Below are positions 55,660 to 64,000 of a stretch of 64,000 bases of DNA, one piece after another. The stretch is taken from assembly GCA_024123915.1 (NCBI GenBank), contig CP099650.1:1550001-1614000 (forward strand). Reading direction: 5' to 3'. Numbering within the stretch: the stretch's first letter is position 1; every line of letters starts with the position of its first letter. The DNA is from Oxalobacteraceae bacterium OTU3CAMAD1 (GTDB lineage Bacteria; Pseudomonadota; Gammaproteobacteria; Burkholderiales; Burkholderiaceae_D). The notes beneath the pieces are model-generated. The model searched no databases and had not been told where the DNA came from. It was given only the letters and a program-made list of their open reading frames with translations. Position numbers and translations under genes: made by a program.

Positions 55660-56019
55660 CTTGGCGGCGGCGGCGGCCTCGGCCGCCGTCGGCACTTTCC
55701 GCGCCGCCTCGTCGCGGGTCAGTATCCAGATCCGGTCGATATCGCCCATGGCGTCGACGGTGTAGTTGACCACGATGTCCTTGCCGCGCAGGGAGCTCGG
55801 CATGTCGATCGTGTTCTCCTCATTGAAAATGCGCGCGGAAGGCGACAGCTTGCGCGCCTTGCCGTCGATGCTCAGGTCGGGAAAATAGCCCGGGGTCATC
55901 TTGCCGCGCAGCGCGTTGGGCGGGAAGGGGCGCTCGAAGGCCAGTGCCGGCGGCGACAGCGACGCGGTCAGCAAGGCGACAAAAATCGTCGCCATCAGCA
56001 ACATGATCATCCGCAACAT
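55645..56019 (-). CDS. Small exported protein of unknown function
   Basis: 124 residues from ATG 56019 with a signal peptide (MLRMIMLLMATIFVALLTAS, cleavage near ALA-FE). The mature part (RPFPPNALRGKMTPGYFPDL, then KARKLSPSARIFNEENTIDM) is followed by DIVVNYTVDAMGDIDRIWIL, a beta-rich segment, and an Ala-rich end. No family recognised. It is divergent from the TonB receptor gene and shares its Pho-box region, so it may be co-controlled. Its 3' end overlaps the end of the preceding GGDEF-EAL gene on the other strand by 15 bases. Confidence 0.75.
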   Translation of the reverse strand: MLRMIMLLMATIFVALLTASLSPPALAFERPFPPNALRGKMTPGYFPDLSIDGKARKLSPSARIFNEENTIDMPSSLRGKDIVVNYTVDAMGDIDRIWILTRDEAARKVPTAAEAAAAAKSGSR

Positions 56020-56081
56020 GGCAGCCTCCGCGTCCCCGCAAAATAGCAGCTTACCCGATTCCCCTTGCAAATTGTTGTCAT

Positions 56082-56120
56082 GTCATCCAGATGTCATGTC
56101 GCCGTCATCGCAACGTCACA
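56082..56120 (+). promoter_or_regulatory. PhoB binding region: four 11-bp direct repeats
   Basis: GTCA cores at 56082, 56093, 56104 and 56115, exactly 11 bases apart, read TGTCAT, TGTCAT, CGTCAT and CGTCAC. This is the structure of a Pho box (tandem 11-bp repeats bound by PhoB dimers). The last repeat ends about 10 bases before a TACAAT -10 box (56130-56135), the geometry at which PhoB replaces the -35 contact. Confidence 0.8.
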
Positions 56121-56129
56121 TGCTGTTCC

Positions 56130-56135
56130 TACAAT
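56130..56135 (+). promoter_or_regulatory. -10 box of the TonB receptor gene
   Basis: TACAAT with no -35 consensus; activation probably depends on the Pho box. Transcription should start near 56142, about 39 bases before the ATG. Confidence 0.65.
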
Positions 56136-56180
56136 CTTGCGAGTTGATCATTCCACTAACCGCAAGAAAGAAGAACACTC

Positions 56181-58433
56181 ATGCAACAGCGCTTCCCTCT
56201 GAAACCTTTGTGCCTGGTGGTCCTGCAAGCACTGGCCTTCCAGGCGTATGCAGCCGACACGGCCGATGCCGCCGACGCCGCCGATAGCGCGGCCGTCGCG
56301 GGCGCCCTGGCCGGTCCGATGCAAACGGTGGAAATCACCGGCCGTGGCCAGTCGCGCCAGGTACAGAACATCAACAAGGCCGATCTGGCCGAGGCGCTGC
56401 CGGGCACCAGCCCGCTGAAGGTGCTCGACAAGCTGCCGGGCGTGAACTTCCAGTCCGCCGATCCGTTCGGCGCCTACGAGTGGTCGACCTCGTTCAGCAT
56501 CCGCGGCTTCAACCAGAGCCAGCTGGGTTTCACCCTGGACGGCGTGCCGCTGGGCGACATGAGCTACGGTAACAACAACGGCCTGCACATCAGCCGCGCC
56601 ATCTCGTCGGAAAACATCGGCAGCGTGCAGGTGTCGCAGGGCGCCGGCTCGCTGGGCACCGCCTCCACCAGCAACCTGGGCGGCACGGTGCAGTTCTTCA
56701 CCCTGGCCCCGACCGACGAGTTCGGCCTGACCGCCTCGCAAACCCTGGGCAGCGATTCGACCTCGCGCACCTTCGTCCGCGTCGATACCGGCCTCATCAA
56801 CGGCGCCGTCAAGGCCTTCATCAGCGGCACCCGCCAGCGCACCGACAAGACCAAGGGCGAGGGCGCCCAGGACCAGGACCAGATCAATTCGCGCTTCGTG
56901 TTCAACTTCGGCGAGAACAGCCTGACCGGCTTCCTGAACCATTCGGACCGCAAGGAAGTCGACTATCAGGACATGTCGAAGGAAATGATCAACCGCCTCG
57001 GCTACGAGTGGGACAACTACGAGCCGGACTTCCAGCGCGCGGTCAACGCCGCCAAGGGCCAGTTCAGCGGCGCCGTTAACAGCCTCGACGACGCTTACTA
57101 TTCGGCCGGCGGCCTGCGCAAGGACACCCTGGGCGGCCTGACCCTGGACCTGAACTTCACGCCGACCTTCCAGCTGAAGACCACCGTCTACAACCATGAG
57201 AACGAAGGCCAGGGCCACTGGTACACGCCTTACGTCGCCACCAACGCCGCCAACCCGATCTCGCTGCGCACCACCGAGTACGAGATCAAGCGCCACGGCG
57301 TGACCACCGACCTGACCTGGGACCTGGGCAACCACACGATCACCGCCGGCGCCTGGGGCGAGCGGAACGACCACACCGGCAGCCGCAACTACTACGGCGT
57401 CACCGGCCCGGCTGACACGATGGTCTACCTGCGCAACCCGTTCCGCACCGACTGGGCGCAGAACTTCATCACCACCACCGCCCAGTACTACGTGCAGGAC
57501 AGCCTGAGCCTGATGGACGGCAAGCTCAAGATCAACGCCGGCTTCAAGAGCATGAGCGTGGACATCGCCGCCCGCAACATCGTCGGCACCCGCGCCGCCG
57601 GCAAGCTGTCGGCCGAGAAGAACTTCCTGCCGCAGGCCGGCGTCAACTACGCCATCAGCGCCGACGACGAGGTGTTCGCCTCGGCGTCGAAAAACATGCG
57701 CGCGCACCAGCCAGGCGTGGGCGGTCCGTTCTCCCAAACCCAGGCCGCCTATGACGCCGGCGTCGCCAACCTGAAGCCGGAAACCTCGACCAACGTCGAC
57801 CTCGGCTACCGCTTCAAGCGCGCCGGCATCCAGGGTTCGCTGGCCGTCTACAACGCCCGCTTCGACGACCGCCAGCTGAGCGTGGCCACCTGCGCCGGCA
57901 TCGTCGGTTGCCCGTCGACCTTCGTCAACGTCGGCAAGGTCGACACCAAGGGCGTGGAAGCGATCGCCGTGTGGAAACTGAACCGCGAAATCAGCTGGTT
58001 CAACTCGTACACCTTCAACGATTCGAAATACAAGTCGGACTACATGGACGGCAGCACCCTGGTGCCGGTCAGCGGCAAGACCGTGGTCAACGCGCCGCGC
58101 AACCTGTTCAGCACCGAAGCCTCGTACGAGACCGGCAGCTGGTTCGCCCGCCTGGGCGGCAAGCTCACCGGCAAGCGCTACTACACCTACATGAACGACA
58201 ACGGCGTGCCGTCGTTCTGGCTGGCCAACCTGTCGGCCGGCTACAAGATGAAGTCGCTGGGCATGCTCAAGGAACTGTCGCTGCAGGTGAACGTGACCAA
58301 CCTGCTCGACAAGGAATACATCAGCACGATCGGCACCAACGGCTTCCAGGCCCGCGATCCGAACGGCACCGCGCAAACCTTGCTGACCGGCGCGCCGCGC
58401 CAGATCTTCGTCACCCTGAACGGCAAGCTGTAA
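56181..58433 (+). CDS. TonB-dependent outer-membrane receptor
   Basis: 750 residues. A signal peptide (about 1-25, ending AYA) and an Ala/Asp-rich lead precede the plug domain (about 45-170) with SPLKVLDKLPGVNFQSADPF (in part), FSIRGFNQSQLGFTLDGVPL and GSLGTASTSNLGGTVQ. A 22-strand barrel follows (about 200-750), ending RQIFVTLNGKL. It imports a scarce large ligand using TonB energy. The Pho-box promoter suggests a phosphorus-containing ligand rather than the default iron chelate. No ABC transporter or substrate-specific gene is adjacent. It is divergent from the 124-residue exported protein. Confidence 0.93.
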   Translation: MQQRFPLKPLCLVVLQALAFQAYAADTADAADAADSAAVAGALAGPMQTVEITGRGQSRQVQNINKADLAEALPGTSPLKVLDKLPGVNFQSADPFGAYEWSTSFSIRGFNQSQLGFTLDGVPLGDMSYGNNNGLHISRAISSENIGSVQVSQGAGSLGTASTSNLGGTVQFFTLAPTDEFGLTASQTLGSDSTSRTFVRVDTGLINGAVKAFISGTRQRTDKTKGEGAQDQDQINSRFVFNFGENSLTGFLNHSDRKEVDYQDMSKEMINRLGYEWDNYEPDFQRAVNAAKGQFSGAVNSLDDAYYSAGGLRKDTLGGLTLDLNFTPTFQLKTTVYNHENEGQGHWYTPYVATNAANPISLRTTEYEIKRHGVTTDLTWDLGNHTITAGAWGERNDHTGSRNYYGVTGPADTMVYLRNPFRTDWAQNFITTTAQYYVQDSLSLMDGKLKINAGFKSMSVDIAARNIVGTRAAGKLSAEKNFLPQAGVNYAISADDEVFASASKNMRAHQPGVGGPFSQTQAAYDAGVANLKPETSTNVDLGYRFKRAGIQGSLAVYNARFDDRQLSVATCAGIVGCPSTFVNVGKVDTKGVEAIAVWKLNREISWFNSYTFNDSKYKSDYMDGSTLVPVSGKTVVNAPRNLFSTEASYETGSWFARLGGKLTGKRYYTYMNDNGVPSFWLANLSAGYKMKSLGMLKELSLQVNVTNLLDKEYISTIGTNGFQARDPNGTAQTLLTGAPRQIFVTLNGKL

Positions 58434-58447
58434 GCTAAACCTGGGGC

Positions 58448-58464
58448 CTCCGCCGACGGCGGAG
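58448..58464 (+). terminator. Hairpin after the TonB receptor gene
   Basis: CTCCGCC-GAC-GGCGGAG, perfect seven-pair stem, no T-run. Confidence 0.55.
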
Positions 58465-58465
58465 C

Positions 58466-58524
58466 AAGGCGTTCCAATCGATAAATTTTGCGCATCACGC
58501 AAGGTTTAGAGACTGGAACGCCTT
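58466..58524. repeat. Inverted repeat with inner hairpin upstream of the chemoreceptor gene
   Basis: AAGGCGTTCCA (58466-58476) pairs with TGGAACGCCTT (58514-58524), a perfect 11-base inverted repeat with a 37-base interior. The interior holds TTGCG/CGCAA. It may be a transcript-end stem for the receptor gene or a regulatory leader; no riboswitch consensus was recognised. Confidence 0.6.
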
Positions 58525-58617
58525 TGTTGCTTATGGGCTACAACTGCGGTGTGGCGCTGGCAGCGGCCCGCGCATCGCCTCATACTGATCGGTCTGTTCA
58601 GCTATGAGGAGTACTCC

Positions 58618-60315
58618 GTGAAATGGTTTTATGACCTGAAAATCGCTACCAAATTAATAGTCTCTTTTGGTGTCGTCCTGTTGCTGACTTTGGTGATGGG
58701 CGTGGCCGCGATGTTGTCGACGTCACGGGTCAACCAGGCCTCGAGCGACTTGGCGGAAAACTGGATGCCGAGCGTGCGCATGGCGATGGAATTGCGCGCC
58801 GATATCGGCGAAATGCGCCGCTGGGAGTTGGCGCACCTAATCAATGACAAGCCGGACGGATACGCCACGTACGAAAAGCGCATGGCCGACACCCTGGCCA
58901 CGATGAAGTCCCACCGCGAAGCCTATGACAAGCTGATCAACAGTGCCGAGGAAAAAGCGCTGGTGGCCGAGTTCGACCAGGGCTGGAGCGCATTCATGGT
59001 CGACCACGACAAGATCGTGAAATTCTCGGCCGGCGACCAGAAGGAGGAGGCGCGGGCGCTGTCGCGCGGCTCCTCGGCCAAGACCATGGCCGCGCTGACC
59101 GAATCGATCAACAAGCTCGTCAAGCTGAACGTCGACGGTGGCGATGCCGCCAGCGACGCCGCCACCGCCACCTACGAACACGCGCGCATGACGTCGATCA
59201 TTTTATTGGTGGTCAACATCGGCATCGGCATCGCGCTGGCGCTGTGGATCGCCCGGGTCGTGTCGGCGCCGCTGCGGCAAGCCGTGTCGGTGGCGACCGC
59301 CGTCGCCGGCGGCGACCTGACCCGCACCATCACGGTGGAAAGCGCCTGCGAAACGGGGCAACTGATGGGCGCGCTGCGGGACATGACCAATAATCTGCAG
59401 CGCCTGGTCAGCCAGGTGCGCGGCGGCACCGACACCATCGCCACAGCGTCGGCGCAGATCGCCGCCGGCAACCAGGACTTGTCGTCGCGCACTGAGGAGC
59501 AGGCGTCGAGCCTGGAGGAGACGGCGTCGTCGATGGAGGAGCTGACCAGCACCGTTAAGCAGAACGCCGACAACGCGCGCCAGGCCAACCAGCTGGCGCA
59601 GTCGGCCTCCGGCATCGCCGTCAAGGGCGGCGAGGTGGTGGGGCAGGTGGTCGGCACGATGTCGTCCATCAACGAATCGTCGCGCAAGATCGTCGATATC
59701 ATTTCCGTGATCGACGGCATCGCCTTCCAGACCAACATCCTGGCGCTCAACGCCGCTGTGGAAGCGGCGCGCGCCGGCGAGCAGGGACGCGGCTTCGCCG
59801 TCGTCGCCAGCGAGGTGCGCAACCTGGCGCAGCGTTCGGCGGCGGCGGCCAAGGACATCAAATTGCTCATCAGCGATTCGGTGGAGAAGGTCGAGGCCGG
59901 TTCTCAACTGGTCGACCAGGCCGGCACGACGATGAACGAGATCGTCTCGAGCATCACGCGGGTCACCGACATCATGAGCGAGATCACCTCGGCCAGCGCC
60001 GAGCAGAGCGACGGTATCGAGCAGGTCAACGTGGCGATCACGCAAATGGACCAGGTGACGCAGCAGAACGCGGCGCTGGTGGAGCAGGCCGCGGCGGCCG
60101 CCGAGTCGATGCAGGAGCAGGCGGCGCGCTTGAGCGAGGTGGTGGGTATCTTCAAGCTGGGCGGGACGGCCGCGATGGCGGCGCCGGTGGCGCTGGCCAG
60201 TGCGCCGCGCAAGCCGCTGCCGGCGCCCGCCCGTGAGCGGGTGGCGCTGGCGCCGAAGAAGCCGGCCAAGCCGGTCAAGCAGGTCGCCAATGGCGATGAA
60301 TGGGAAACCTTTTAA
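58618..60315 (+). CDS. Methyl-accepting chemotaxis protein
   Basis: 565 residues from GTG 58618, with ATGAGGAG seven bases upstream; an ATG 69 bases before it is less likely. TM1 (about 12-32) is followed by a four-helix-bundle sensor domain (about 35-190), TM2 (about 193-213), HAMP (about 214-265) and the cytoplasmic signalling domain with the hairpin tip DGIAFQTNILALNAAVEAAR (in part, near 363-382) and RGFAVVASEVRNLAQRSAAA. It senses a periplasmic ligand and feeds CheA. No CheW-binding pentapeptide (NWETF) ends the protein exactly, but EWETF does, which can recruit CheR. Confidence 0.94.
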   Translation: MKWFYDLKIATKLIVSFGVVLLLTLVMGVAAMLSTSRVNQASSDLAENWMPSVRMAMELRADIGEMRRWELAHLINDKPDGYATYEKRMADTLATMKSHREAYDKLINSAEEKALVAEFDQGWSAFMVDHDKIVKFSAGDQKEEARALSRGSSAKTMAALTESINKLVKLNVDGGDAASDAATATYEHARMTSIILLVVNIGIGIALALWIARVVSAPLRQAVSVATAVAGGDLTRTITVESACETGQLMGALRDMTNNLQRLVSQVRGGTDTIATASAQIAAGNQDLSSRTEEQASSLEETASSMEELTSTVKQNADNARQANQLAQSASGIAVKGGEVVGQVVGTMSSINESSRKIVDIISVIDGIAFQTNILALNAAVEAARAGEQGRGFAVVASEVRNLAQRSAAAAKDIKLLISDSVEKVEAGSQLVDQAGTTMNEIVSSITRVTDIMSEITSASAEQSDGIEQVNVAITQMDQVTQQNAALVEQAAAAAESMQEQAARLSEVVGIFKLGGTAAMAAPVALASAPRKPLPAPARERVALAPKKPAKPVKQVANGDEWETF

Positions 60316-60324
60316 CCACGGTTC

Positions 60325-60424
60325 CACGTAGGGCGGATTAGGCGGCACGCCGTAATCGGCCATGCCGGCGTTGTCGGCCGCTCACAAATGGCCGATTACG
60401 GCTTCGCCTAATCCGCCCTACCTG
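60325..60424. repeat. REP doublet 6
   Basis: Two inverted REP hairpins 100 bp end to end (CACGTAGGGCGGATTAGG ... CCTAATCCGCCCTACCTG; the right tip has CTACCTG instead of CTACGTG). It begins 10 bases after the chemoreceptor stop, between convergent genes. Confidence 0.9.
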
Positions 60425-60437
60425 TCTCCCGTGTTTT

Positions 60438-60623
60438 TCATGTGGTTCCGTCGGGGTTCCGGCGCGCCAGCCACGCTTTGTGCGCCGCGCGATACTTCTC
60501 CAACTCGTCCTGGTACATATCGTCGACGCACCACGTGCAGCCGCTGTGGCAGCAGTCGCGCGGGTCCGGCGGCTGCGGCGCCACCGGCTCGGGATCGTCC
60601 GCCTTCATCGCCTTTACCTCCAT
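60438..60623 (-). CDS. Oxidoreductase-like (Oxidored_like) small protein
   Basis: 61 residues from ATG 60623 (MEVKAMKADD); ATG 60608 would give 56. The cysteine-rich core PRDCCHSGCTWCVDDMYQDE (about 22-41) fits the short Oxidored_like domain, CCxSGCxxCVxDxYxxEL, whose function is unknown but which probably binds a metal. The start codon overlaps the stop of the upstream GGDEF gene (TGATG), so its translation is coupled to that sensor. Confidence 0.8.
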   Translation of the reverse strand: MEVKAMKADDPEPVAPQPPDPRDCCHSGCTWCVDDMYQDELEKYRAAHKAWLARRNPDGTT

Positions 60624-63600
60624 CACAACGGCGGCATCGCCAGCAGCGCCATGTTGCGGCCTTTTTCCTTGGCGCGGTACAGCGCCCTGTCGGCCATCTC
60701 CACCAGCACCTCGGGCGAGGTGTCCTCGGTCGGCACGATCACGGCCACGCCGATGCTGATGGTCATGATGCCGAACGGCGACTGCTCGTGCGGCATCCGC
60801 GCCAGCACCAGTTGCGCGCAAATCTCCTCGGCCGCGCCGAAGGCGTCGGTGGCGTCGGTGGCGGCCGCCAGCAGCGCGAACTCCTCGCCGCCGTAGCGCG
60901 CCACGATGTCGGTGGTGCGCCGTCCGTGCGAGGTGATCAGCTCGGCCACGCTGCGCAGCGCGGCGTCGCCGGCCTGGTGGCCGTAGTGGTCGTTGTACTT
61001 CTTGAAGTAGTCGACGTCGAGCATCGACAGCGCCAGGGTCTGGCCGGTGCGGGCGGCGCGCCGCCATTCGGCCTCCAGCGCCAGGTCGAAGCCCCGGCGG
61101 TTGCTCACGCCGGTCAGGCCGTCGGTGGTGCTGAGCGCGGCGAGCTTGCGGTTCGATTCCTCCAGCTCGCCGGTGCGCGCGGCCACCAGCGCCTCCAGCT
61201 CCAGCTGGTGCCGGGTCAGCCGGTGGATGCGGATCTTGTAGGCAAGCACCAGCGAGCCGACGATCAGCACCGCCATGCCCAGCCGGAACCACCAGCGCTG
61301 CCAGAACGGCGGCGTGATGGTGATCTTCAACGTGGCCGGCTCCTCGTTCCACACGCCCAGGTGGTTGGCCGCCTTGACCCGGAACAGGTAGTGGCCCGGA
61401 TTGAGGTTGGTGTAGCTGGCGCTGCGGTGCGCGGCGTCGGTGTGCACCCACTCGCGGTCGAAGCCCTGCAGCTGGTAGGCGTAGCGGTTCTCGGACGGCT
61501 CGGTGTAGTGCAGCGCCGAGAACTCGAGCGAGAACACCGACGCCTGCGACGACAGGGTCAGCGCCGTCGGCGACGTCACCGGCCCCTCGGCCTTGACGTC
61601 GGCCCTCGGCTTGCCGTTTTGCAGCGAGTGGTTGAAGACGGTGATGTCGGTGATCGCGACCTGCGGCGGCACCGAGCGGGTGCGCACGTTGGCCGGCGTC
61701 ACCGCCGTCATGCCGTGCACGCCGCCGAAATACAGCACGCCGTCGGCCGACGTGGCCGACGAGTTGACGGTGAAGCCCTCGGTCAGGCCGTCCGACGAGG
61801 TGTAGTGGCTGACCTTGCCCGTCTCCGGATCGAGGCGGTACAGGCCGGCGATGGTGCTGCACCAGATATTGCCGCCGAGGTCGTGCTCGATGGCGAGGAT
61901 CTTGTGCGCCTTCATCGCCGACGCGTACGACTTGAAGCTGATCTTGCCGTCGGCCCGGGTCTGCATCAGGTTCAGGCCCTTGCTGGTGCCGACCCAGATG
62001 CGGCCCTTGGCGTCCTCGTGCAGGCTGACGATGTTGTCGTCGGACAGGCTGGCCGTGTCGGCGTTGGCGTGGCGGAAGTGGGTGAACTTGCCGCTGGCCT
62101 GGTCGAGCAGGTCGAGCCCGCCGCCATTCCATTCGGAGCCGGCCCACACGCGCCCGCTGCTGTCCTCCAGCACCGCCGAGGTGCCGTTGACGCTGCGGCT
62201 GCTGATGTTCTGCGGATCGTTGTAATAGATCTTGCGGGCGTCGGTCTTCGGGTCGTAGCGGATCAGGCTGTTGCCGGTGGCCAGCCACAGCGCGCCGCCG
62301 CTGGCCGGCGCGATGGCGTTGATGTAGTCGCTGGCCGTGTTGCCGAAGTGGATGGCCTGGAACGGGCTGTCGGGCGTGTCGAGGCGGTTCAAGCCGTTCG
62401 AGGTGCCCAGCCACAGCGGCTTCTTGCCGTCCTTGTCGGCGCGCGTGTCCTGGAACATGCTGTAGACGATGGAGTGCGACAGCTTGCCCGGGGTCTTGTC
62501 GTCGGCGTGGTAGCTCTTGACGACGGTGCTGGTGGCCGGATCGTACAAGCTCATGCCGACATTGCCGCCCATCCACAGGCGCCCGTCCGGCGCCCGCGCC
62601 AGGCTCAGCAAGGCGTTGCTGGCCGGCGCCGAGCGGCGGTCGATGCGGAACGGCACGTGGCGCGTGAAGCCTTCGCTCGACAGGTTGGCCAGGGCGATGC
62701 CGTCGGTGAACGAGGCGATCCACAGCATGCCGCCACGGTCCTGCATCACCGCGCGCAGGTTGTCGCCGGGCAGGCTGTACGGATCGTCGGCCGCGTGCAC
62801 GAACTGGTCGAACTTGCCGTTGGCCTCGTTCCAGCGCAGCAGGCCGGCCGACAGGGTGGTGCACCAGAGGACACCCTTGTCGTCGACGTCGAAGTTGGTG
62901 ATGCGGCTGTACGGCGAGTCGATCGCCTTGCGCGTGTTCCAGTCGCTCTTGCCGTCCCAGCGGATCACGCCCGACTCGGTGCCGATCCACAACGCGCCGG
63001 AGCGGTCGAACTGCAGCGCGCGCACGATGTTCACGCGCGCGTCGGGCACCGGCGCCGGATCGACCTGGTGGTGGCGGAACACCTTGCCGCCCGGCGCCAG
63101 GTAGTCCAGGCCGCCGGGCCAGGTGCCGATCCACACGCCGCCCTTGTCGTCCAGCGCCAGCGCGTTGAGGTCGTTGCTGGCCAGGCTGTCGGGATCGTTG
63201 TCGTCGTGCGCGTAGACGGTGAACTTGCCGGTGTTGGGGTTGAAGTGCTGCAAGCCGCCCCAGCTGCCGATCCACATGCCGTCCTTGCCGTCGGAAATGA
63301 TGTTCTTGACGATGCGGTGGTTCTTCGGCGCCTTGGGCGGGGCCACCACGGTGAAGTTGTTGCTCTCCGGATTGAAGCGGGCCAGCCCGGCCTGGGTGCC
63401 GGCCCAGATGCGGCCCTGCTTGTCCTCGTAGATGGCCGAGACGCGGTCGTGCGGCAGGCTGGTCGGGTCGTTGGGGATGTTGGTGTACTTGACGGCGTGG
63501 TAGCCGTTGTAGCGGTACAGGCCGTTGGTGTGGGTGCCGACCCACACGTAACCTTTGCGGTCCTGCATCATCGACAGCATCGACGGCTCGTCGCCGCCCA

Positions 63601-63760
63601 GCGGCCCCAGCTTCTTGAAACGCAGCGACGGCGCCGGCGCCGATTGGGCCTGCGCGGCCGGGGCGGCCAGCGAGACGGCCAGCAGCGCGGCCAGCAGCGC
63701 GGGGGAAATTGACAGCAATAGGCGATAGCCGCGGCGTAAGGCCGTTAATAGCACAAACAT
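60623..63760 (-). CDS. Two-component-type beta-propeller sensor fused to GGDEF
   Basis: 1045 residues. A signal peptide (about 10-38, ending AQA) precedes a periplasmic double beta-propeller of Reg_prop repeats (about 55-720; motifs GYVWVGTHTNGLYRYN, GRIWAGTQAGLARFN, GMWIGSWGGLQHFN, and more). A Y_Y_Y domain (about 740-805), one membrane helix (WWFRLGMAVLIVGSLVLAY, about 813-831), a short coiled coil and GGDEF with RYGGEEFALL (about 954-963) complete it. It should sense a periplasmic sugar or polysaccharide fragment and make cyclic-di-GMP. This architecture replaces the kinase of hybrid systems by a cyclase. A TATAAT-like box lies upstream near 63845. Confidence 0.92.
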   Translation of the reverse strand: MFVLLTALRRGYRLLLSISPALLAALLAVSLAAPAAQAQSAPAPSLRFKKLGPLGGDEPSMLSMMQDRKGYVWVGTHTNGLYRYNGYHAVKYTNIPNDPTSLPHDRVSAIYEDKQGRIWAGTQAGLARFNPESNNFTVVAPPKAPKNHRIVKNIISDGKDGMWIGSWGGLQHFNPNTGKFTVYAHDDNDPDSLASNDLNALALDDKGGVWIGTWPGGLDYLAPGGKVFRHHQVDPAPVPDARVNIVRALQFDRSGALWIGTESGVIRWDGKSDWNTRKAIDSPYSRITNFDVDDKGVLWCTTLSAGLLRWNEANGKFDQFVHAADDPYSLPGDNLRAVMQDRGGMLWIASFTDGIALANLSSEGFTRHVPFRIDRRSAPASNALLSLARAPDGRLWMGGNVGMSLYDPATSTVVKSYHADDKTPGKLSHSIVYSMFQDTRADKDGKKPLWLGTSNGLNRLDTPDSPFQAIHFGNTASDYINAIAPASGGALWLATGNSLIRYDPKTDARKIYYNDPQNISSRSVNGTSAVLEDSSGRVWAGSEWNGGGLDLLDQASGKFTHFRHANADTASLSDDNIVSLHEDAKGRIWVGTSKGLNLMQTRADGKISFKSYASAMKAHKILAIEHDLGGNIWCSTIAGLYRLDPETGKVSHYTSSDGLTEGFTVNSSATSADGVLYFGGVHGMTAVTPANVRTRSVPPQVAITDITVFNHSLQNGKPRADVKAEGPVTSPTALTLSSQASVFSLEFSALHYTEPSENRYAYQLQGFDREWVHTDAAHRSASYTNLNPGHYLFRVKAANHLGVWNEEPATLKITITPPFWQRWWFRLGMAVLIVGSLVLAYKIRIHRLTRHQLELEALVAARTGELEESNRKLAALSTTDGLTGVSNRRGFDLALEAEWRRAARTGQTLALSMLDVDYFKKYNDHYGHQAGDAALRSVAELITSHGRRTTDIVARYGGEEFALLAAATDATDAFGAAEEICAQLVLARMPHEQSPFGIMTISIGVAVIVPTEDTSPEVLVEMADRALYRAKEKGRNMALLAMPPL

Positions 63761-64000
63761 GGTGGAGTATCCGATGGCGTAACGAAGTGCACGTCAGCGA
63801 GCGGTGTTAGGCTCGACTAAGATAGATTCTGAATAGAAACCGTATTATACATGCCAATGATGCAATGGTTTCGATATAAAAGCTGGCATTTTTAGCGTGT
63901 TTGCCGTATTTAGGGTATAGTTTACGGCGCTTATTGTCTCCTGCTCGTTGTATTTGCTGCCATAGCGCTGCCACCGCATCATCCTTTTCGCACTTCCCCG
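63761..64000. other. Intergenic region at the right edge (240 bases)
   Basis: AT-richer than the rest. On the minus strand TATAAT (about 63844-63849) may be the -10 of the propeller-GGDEF gene. On the plus strand TATAGT near 63917 may promote a gene beyond the window. No coding potential seen. Confidence 0.4.

Noticed and set aside
56148..58502. 784-codon open frame opposite the TonB receptor gene
   Set aside because: Antisense shadow with biased composition; the receptor frame has signal peptide, plug and barrel.
60362..63712. 1116-codon open frame on the plus strand opposite the beta-propeller GGDEF gene
   Set aside because: Repetitive Val/Arg/Gln/His composition mirrors the propeller repeats on the other strand; no domains or start signals.

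Overview
The window is about 65% GC, densely coded on both strands, and looks like the chromosome of a betaproteobacterium of the Oxalobacteraceae (Massilia / Duganella / Janthinobacterium type). This rests on gene content: the rpsU-yqeY-dnaG-rpoD block with a very long RpoD, a DctS/DctR-controlled TRAP transporter, an ArgP/ArgO pair, many diguanylate cyclases, and abundant REP doublets with a GGGCGGATTA core. The genus is an inference. There is no prophage, CRISPR array, integrase island or insertion sequence.

Layout. 1-9190 is housekeeping and envelope: miaA (cut by the left edge), mutL, a periplasmic cyclophilin, a DedA protein, an alpha-carbonic anhydrase, a sugar mutarotase, then amiC-tsaE facing queG. 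9258-16858 holds a DUF885 peptidase and the dicarboxylate uptake unit dctR-dctS <-> dctP-dctQ-dctM. 16859-18975 has a possible structured RNA with a strong terminator, an alkyltransferase gene overlapping xerD, and a 59-residue protein. 19101-25417 carries an RND efflux pair and a GGDEF-EAL protein with an abnormal C-terminus. 25580-32139 holds an EEP hydrolase, ybaK, plsY, a DsbA-family protein and a tight four-gene run (GAF-GGDEF, DUF427, ATPase, membrane hydrolase). 32154-34353 contains two small genes on either side of tsaD, each behind a well-matched sigma-54 promoter with an NtrC-like palindrome further upstream. 34380-43754 is aroG, ybiB, a flavoprotein, rpsU-yqeY-dnaG-rpoD and tRNA-Ile2. 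43876-53156 is accessory: a frameshifted coiled-coil gene, DUF3016, a LysE-family exporter, an oxidoreductase, a flavin-dependent halogenase, a MarR-GNAT fusion, a Dot1-like methyltransferase and argP/argO. 53368-63760 is signalling and uptake: a membrane PAS-GGDEF-EAL protein, a TonB-dependent receptor behind four PhoB-type repeats, a chemoreceptor, and a beta-propeller GGDEF sensor coupled to a 61-residue protein.

Functional themes. Four proteins make or break cyclic-di-GMP. Nutrient sensing recurs: dicarboxylates (DctSR), basic amino acids (ArgP), phosphate (Pho box) and probably nitrogen (sigma-54/NtrC). Six REP doublets lie directly after stop codons, so they sit in 3' regions and probably act as transcript ends.

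The most interesting new signals are the two sigma-54/NtrC-type promoters driving a 60-residue membrane protein and a shortened NirD-like protein, the Pho-box promoter of an uncharacterised TonB receptor, and the structured intergenic region before the alkyltransferase gene.
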